From Certhia americana (lineage: Eukaryota > Chordata > Aves > Passeriformes > Certhiidae): DNA of 64,000 nucleotides. Under the pieces are notes generated by a model, which searched no databases, was not told the DNA's origin, and worked only from the letters and a program-made list of their open reading frames with translations. A program made the position numbers and the translations under genes. Shown one piece after another: positions 61,251-64,000 of this stretch (within the stretch, counting starts at the first letter, position 1; every line of letters begins with the position of its first letter). The stretch lies in NCBI GenBank assembly GCA_018697195.1, contig JAGMWU010000036.1, positions 953,222 to 1,017,221 of the forward strand, in the 5' to 3' direction.

Positions 61251-61700
61251 TGGGGGGAAATACTGGAATTCCTAAGGACTTGATGCCATTCTGGGTTTGG
61301 GGCAGACCTCCAGCAAGATTTGGTTTAATGATTCCTTAGTATTCTATAGTGGGAGTGAGGCAGGGTAGTGTATATGAAGCTGAAGATTAGCAACTAAGAG
61401 TGGTGGCTGATTTGGGCTCTGAGGGGAGATGCTTGTTCACAGCAAGCTGAGGGAATGGCTGAAGTGTTTAGGTTCTAAGTGGTAACTGCTTCAGTGATCC
61501 AGGTTTGCAGCAGGTAGGAGCAAGGGCAGGCTGGTGAGACTCGGTTGTGCCCTTGTTCCTTTCAAGTCAGAATATTCTATAGTTCTGGGGGTTCTGTGTC
61601 TAAGTGTGATACAGGGTCCCTGTTAGTGCCTCCCTGAGGGCCTCTCCAAGGTGATGGTTGTGAGCAGGAGGTAGTGGTTTTGCCTCCTTTGTCTTGGCAG
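61251..61700. other. Intron 7
   Basis: About 450 bp, no repeat recognised. Ends in TTTGTCTTGGCAG. Confidence 0.6.
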
Positions 61701-61832
61701 TGCTGGAGCAGCAGTCCTTGTCTGTCTCTGCCGTTTGGCAGCTGCTGATGGCTGTGCAGGAATCTGCATCCCCAAAACTGTTCATGAAGGATGTCCAGAA
61801 ACAAGCCCACTCAGAATTTTTCTTCCACACAA
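61701..61832 (+). pseudogene. ZBTB40: ZBTB40 exon 8: module 3, first half
   Basis: Acceptor CTTGGCAG. With the expected G from exon 7 the frame is VLEQQSLSVSAVWQLLMAV then QESASPKLFMKDVQKQAH and SEFFFHT, closely following the family's VLEKQTLSATAIWQLLLVV…FF. It ends at a weak donor, ACAA|GTGTCC, which leaves phase 1 and fits exon 9. A few residues are missing compared with mammals, in frame. No stop occurs. Confidence 0.9.
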
Positions 61833-62744
61833 GTGTCCTCCTACTCTTACCCTGAGTTTCTCCTACTGCTGGCAGCAGCTGCTTTCTAACTCCTCATCCC
61901 TCCCTGGCCAGTAACCTCTTATCTTCCAGTGGCTCTCAATACCCATGTCCTTGGTGAAACAGTTATAGCTGGAAAAGCACTTTGGCAAGCACAGCTGCTT
62001 TGCTTGTGGCTCTGTGCACACATGTTTTATAATGAGCAAACCTTTGAGAGCTGGCCACCATTCTTTGGTAGCAAGCTGCTGGTGACACATCAGCCTGAGA
62101 GCCCAGGGTTCATCAGAGGTCTCTCTGTAGCCACCATCCTGTCCTCCCCATAGCCTTGGCTTTCAGTTTTCTTGCTTTAAAACCTAAACTGTGCTTGTAC
62201 CTCTAAACTGTCAAACTCACACAGGTGTGAGGAGTGGTCAGATTGGTGGTCTGTGCACCAGACCCTGGCTGTGTGTGCTGCCCCTGTGGGCACAGAGCTG
62301 GGGTTCACTTGCAGCCAGGTGACTCCATATGAACTCCCCCATCCCCTCTCTGCTCTACCTGGAAAAAACAGCACCTCTGGTCCCTGGTGCATCCAGCCAG
62401 TTTTCATGTGGCTGTCCTCAGATGAGGCAAATTGTGCTTAGGAATTCCTGTTTGCTGCAGAAGTTGGAATCTCTATAACTAGGGAGAGAAGAAGTCCTGA
62501 ATCTTGGGAGAATCATGCCTTGCCTTTTGAAGTTGTCACTGTCTCTTTCAGCAACATACCTTGGAAAACCTGATCTTCTTACCCAAAGTTGGACAAGCAG
62601 TGAGAAGGAGGTCTGCAAGGGCCTCATGCTGGATGTCAGTGCTGCAATTAGTACAACCAAAGCTTGAATGTAGTAGTTTGCTGGTTTTTATGCCATGAAG
62701 AAGTCACTCCTGTTAACAGCTCTGTTGCAGTGTGTTTCTGTGAC
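61833..62744. other. Intron 8, left part
   Basis: Unique sequence without recognised features. Confidence 0.5.
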
Positions 62745-63080
62745 CTTTTGTCCAGTTCATGCCGGGTCTGAGTGTGGCTAATAAATGGGATAGGTACAGT
62801 GGAGAGCACAAAATATCCTTTAATGCATCAGGAGTGACCATGTGGTCAGAAGGCAGCATCTAAAGATGGCATGGCTTGAGACCTGCATCCAAAGACCACG
62901 TGGTCTGAGGACTAGCTTCCAAAAGACCAGGGGGCATGGCTAACCTGGCAATTTATAGGGTTTACCTGGGGTAGGTGACCAATCATGGCTGTAGGGCAGG
63001 GGCCTGACCTTGTAAGTCTAAGGTCTTGAACTAACAGGGAATTAGAACTCTTCCCAGCACCCCGCCTCCCAAGGTTTCAG
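62745..63080 (-). mobile_element. Probable LTR, family F (antisense)
   Basis: On the minus strand it shows a TATA-like 'ccctataaatt' (+ strand 62950-62963) and an ATTAAA poly(A) signal (+ strand about 62819-62824). Between them lie two imperfect copies of a roughly 53-bp unit containing 'accaygtggtc' and 'atggcatggc' (about 62837-62940). It lies only about 130 bp before the exon 9 acceptor. Ends and family are uncertain. Confidence 0.45.
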
Positions 63081-63213
63081 GTTTATTCCTCCACGTAGGG
63101 AACCTGGGCCAAGCTTTGATCTATCCCAGCTAATTCAGCTGCCACACAGCACAGCTCCAACTTCTACTCGGGTTTGTGTTTTTAATACCTTTGCTTTTTA
63201 TTTTCACCTTCAG

Positions 63214-63351
63214 TGGCAACCAGTGAGAGCACAGCCATTGAGATCATCCTGTGGCATGCTAAGCTGATTTTGGAAGCCATCCAGCAGAGGGAGGACATGA
63301 AGGGCTTGGTTTTGGGGGAGGCAGGGCTCAGGGAAGCAGTGAAATAAATAG
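63214..63351 (+). pseudogene. ZBTB40: ZBTB40 exon 9: module 3, second half, with stop
   Basis: Acceptor CACCTTCAG, donor ATAG|GTATGA, phase 1 in. Frame: ATSESTAIEIILWHAK then LILEAIQQREDMKGLVLGE and AGLREAVK, then TAA (63345-63347), then Ile. The family reads …RHNQLILEAIQQK…ETVKEI, so GAA became TAA two codons before the splice site, and the Trp in LWH stands where Arg is usual (CGG to TGG). Otherwise strongly conserved. Confidence 0.9.
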
Positions 63352-63524
63352 GTATGATGGGATGTTCAGAGCAGGCATGGCTTGAGGCTCAAAGGCTGGA
63401 CAGGTCCCAGTGTGCACTGAGATCAAGGAACATTGCTCAAGTTGGGGAAGCCATCCAAAGTTGGATTCACCCTTTGGCAAAGTGAGAGTGTGCTGGATAT
63501 TTTACTGGATGTTTTATATAAATG
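63352..63524. other. Intron 9
   Basis: No feature recognised before the CR1 piece. Confidence 0.5.
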
Positions 63525-63640
63525 AGGGCCTAAAGGAAGGCTGGAGAGGGACTTTTTTCAAGAGCAAGCAGTGACAAGACCAGAGCTAATGACCTTAAGC
63601 TGACAGAAGGCAGATTCACATTAGGTATGTGGAAAAAAGG
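63525..63640 (+). repeat. CR1 LINE fragment
   Basis: 'aggaaggctggagagggacttttttcaagagcaagcagtgacaagacc', 'gctaatgaccttaagctgacagaaggcagattcacattaggtatgtgg' is the CR1 block that precedes the 'aagaaattcttccctgtga' part. Truncated at both ends. Confidence 0.85.
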
Positions 63641-64000
63641 TCAAGACAGAGCACATTCCTCTTGTGCAAAGATGACTGTGATGATGCAGTTTGTAGTCCC
63701 AGACTATTTTCTGAATTAATTTTCTTAGAATGCTTTAATTTGGCCGTGCTCCGTTGTATGCACTTTACAGATAAATATGCCCCTGTGAGGTTCCGACAGC
63801 AGTAGGACAATGTTACATGCTGTATCAGTTTGGCAAAGTTGTGGACAATACACGTGGCAGATAGCAATTTGTGAACTCTAGAACAAATGCAGAGCAATAA
63901 CTATGAGTGAGTCCTGTCTTGAGCTATGAGAGGCTTTCCATCTGAGCCCAGTTGTAACTTTGCATCCATCGTTTGAAGAAAAAATGTTTAATTGAATTTG
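63641..64000. other. Intron 9 continued, window end
   Basis: No ZBTB40 exon found. The next expected exon (SxxASLRAVLxRAMEK type in mammals) is not visible, so it lies outside the window or is lost. Confidence 0.4.

Larger units (their letters stand above)
41040..64000 (+). pseudogene. ZBTB40: ZBTB40-like unprocessed pseudogene, continues past window
   Basis: ZBTB40 is a BTB/POZ transcription factor of about 1,240 residues in mammals: an N-terminal BTB domain, a long helical middle region, then a C-terminal array of C2H2 zinc fingers. Here the BTB exon and seven following exons are recognisable in order, with introns and splice sites kept, so it is not a retrocopy. The frame is broken by a lost start codon, several frameshifts, in-frame stops in exons 2, 7 and 9, and a lost donor in exon 7. 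Substitution-type lesions argue against simple sequencing indels. The zinc-finger exons would be further right. It may be a duplicate, a sex-chromosome or germline-restricted copy, or a lost ancestral locus. Confidence 0.85.

Noticed and set aside
1..64000. tRNA, rRNA, microRNA hairpins, CRISPR arrays, phage or plasmid features
   Set aside because: None recognised on reading both strands. The content is that of a vertebrate nuclear chromosome. Small hairpin RNAs cannot be excluded without a folding search.

Overview
This is vertebrate nuclear DNA, almost certainly from a bird and probably a songbird. Many fragments have the 3' end of avian CR1 LINEs (the 'ccttccaaccc…gattctgtgatt' tail), several solo LTRs look like avian endogenous retroviruses, and the genes are split by introns of hundreds to thousands of bases. 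There are no bacterial operons, no rRNA or tRNA that I can recognise, and no CRISPR array. A 10-N assembly gap lies inside a pentanucleotide microsatellite near 5.36 kb.

Layout. 1-30 kb is gene-poor: scattered CR1 pieces, a CCTGT microsatellite, a 52-bp minisatellite, and long unique sequence in which I find no convincing exon. 30.8-31.2 kb is a CpG island with a YY1-type motif and a good splice donor, and is the best candidate for a promoter and non-coding first exon on the + strand. 32.3-36.9 kb is a cluster of LTRs, including an inverted pair of one family. From 41.0 kb to the right end runs one multi-exon gene remnant on the + strand.

The gene remnant is the main content. Eight exons (exons 2-9 in my numbering) match ZBTB40, a BTB-domain zinc-finger transcription factor: the BTB exon, the link to the helical middle region, and about three repeats of a helical module. 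Splice sites and most intron phases are kept, so this is not a processed copy. The reading frame is nevertheless broken many times. The start codon is CTG. The BTB exon has frameshifts and a TGA. Exon 7 has in-frame TGAs, a frameshift and a lost donor. Exon 9 ends with TAA where the family has Glu. The zinc-finger exons, if present, lie beyond the window. This points to a decaying unprocessed copy of ZBTB40: a duplicate, a sex-chromosome or germline-restricted-chromosome copy, or a locus lost in this lineage. The sequence alone does not say which.

The introns hold transposons: a 1.2-kb CR1 at 53-54.2 kb, a TATA box followed by a G-rich minisatellite at 54.5-54.8 kb, four LTRs, and further CR1 pieces. 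None of the other open frames in the window has convincing gene structure.
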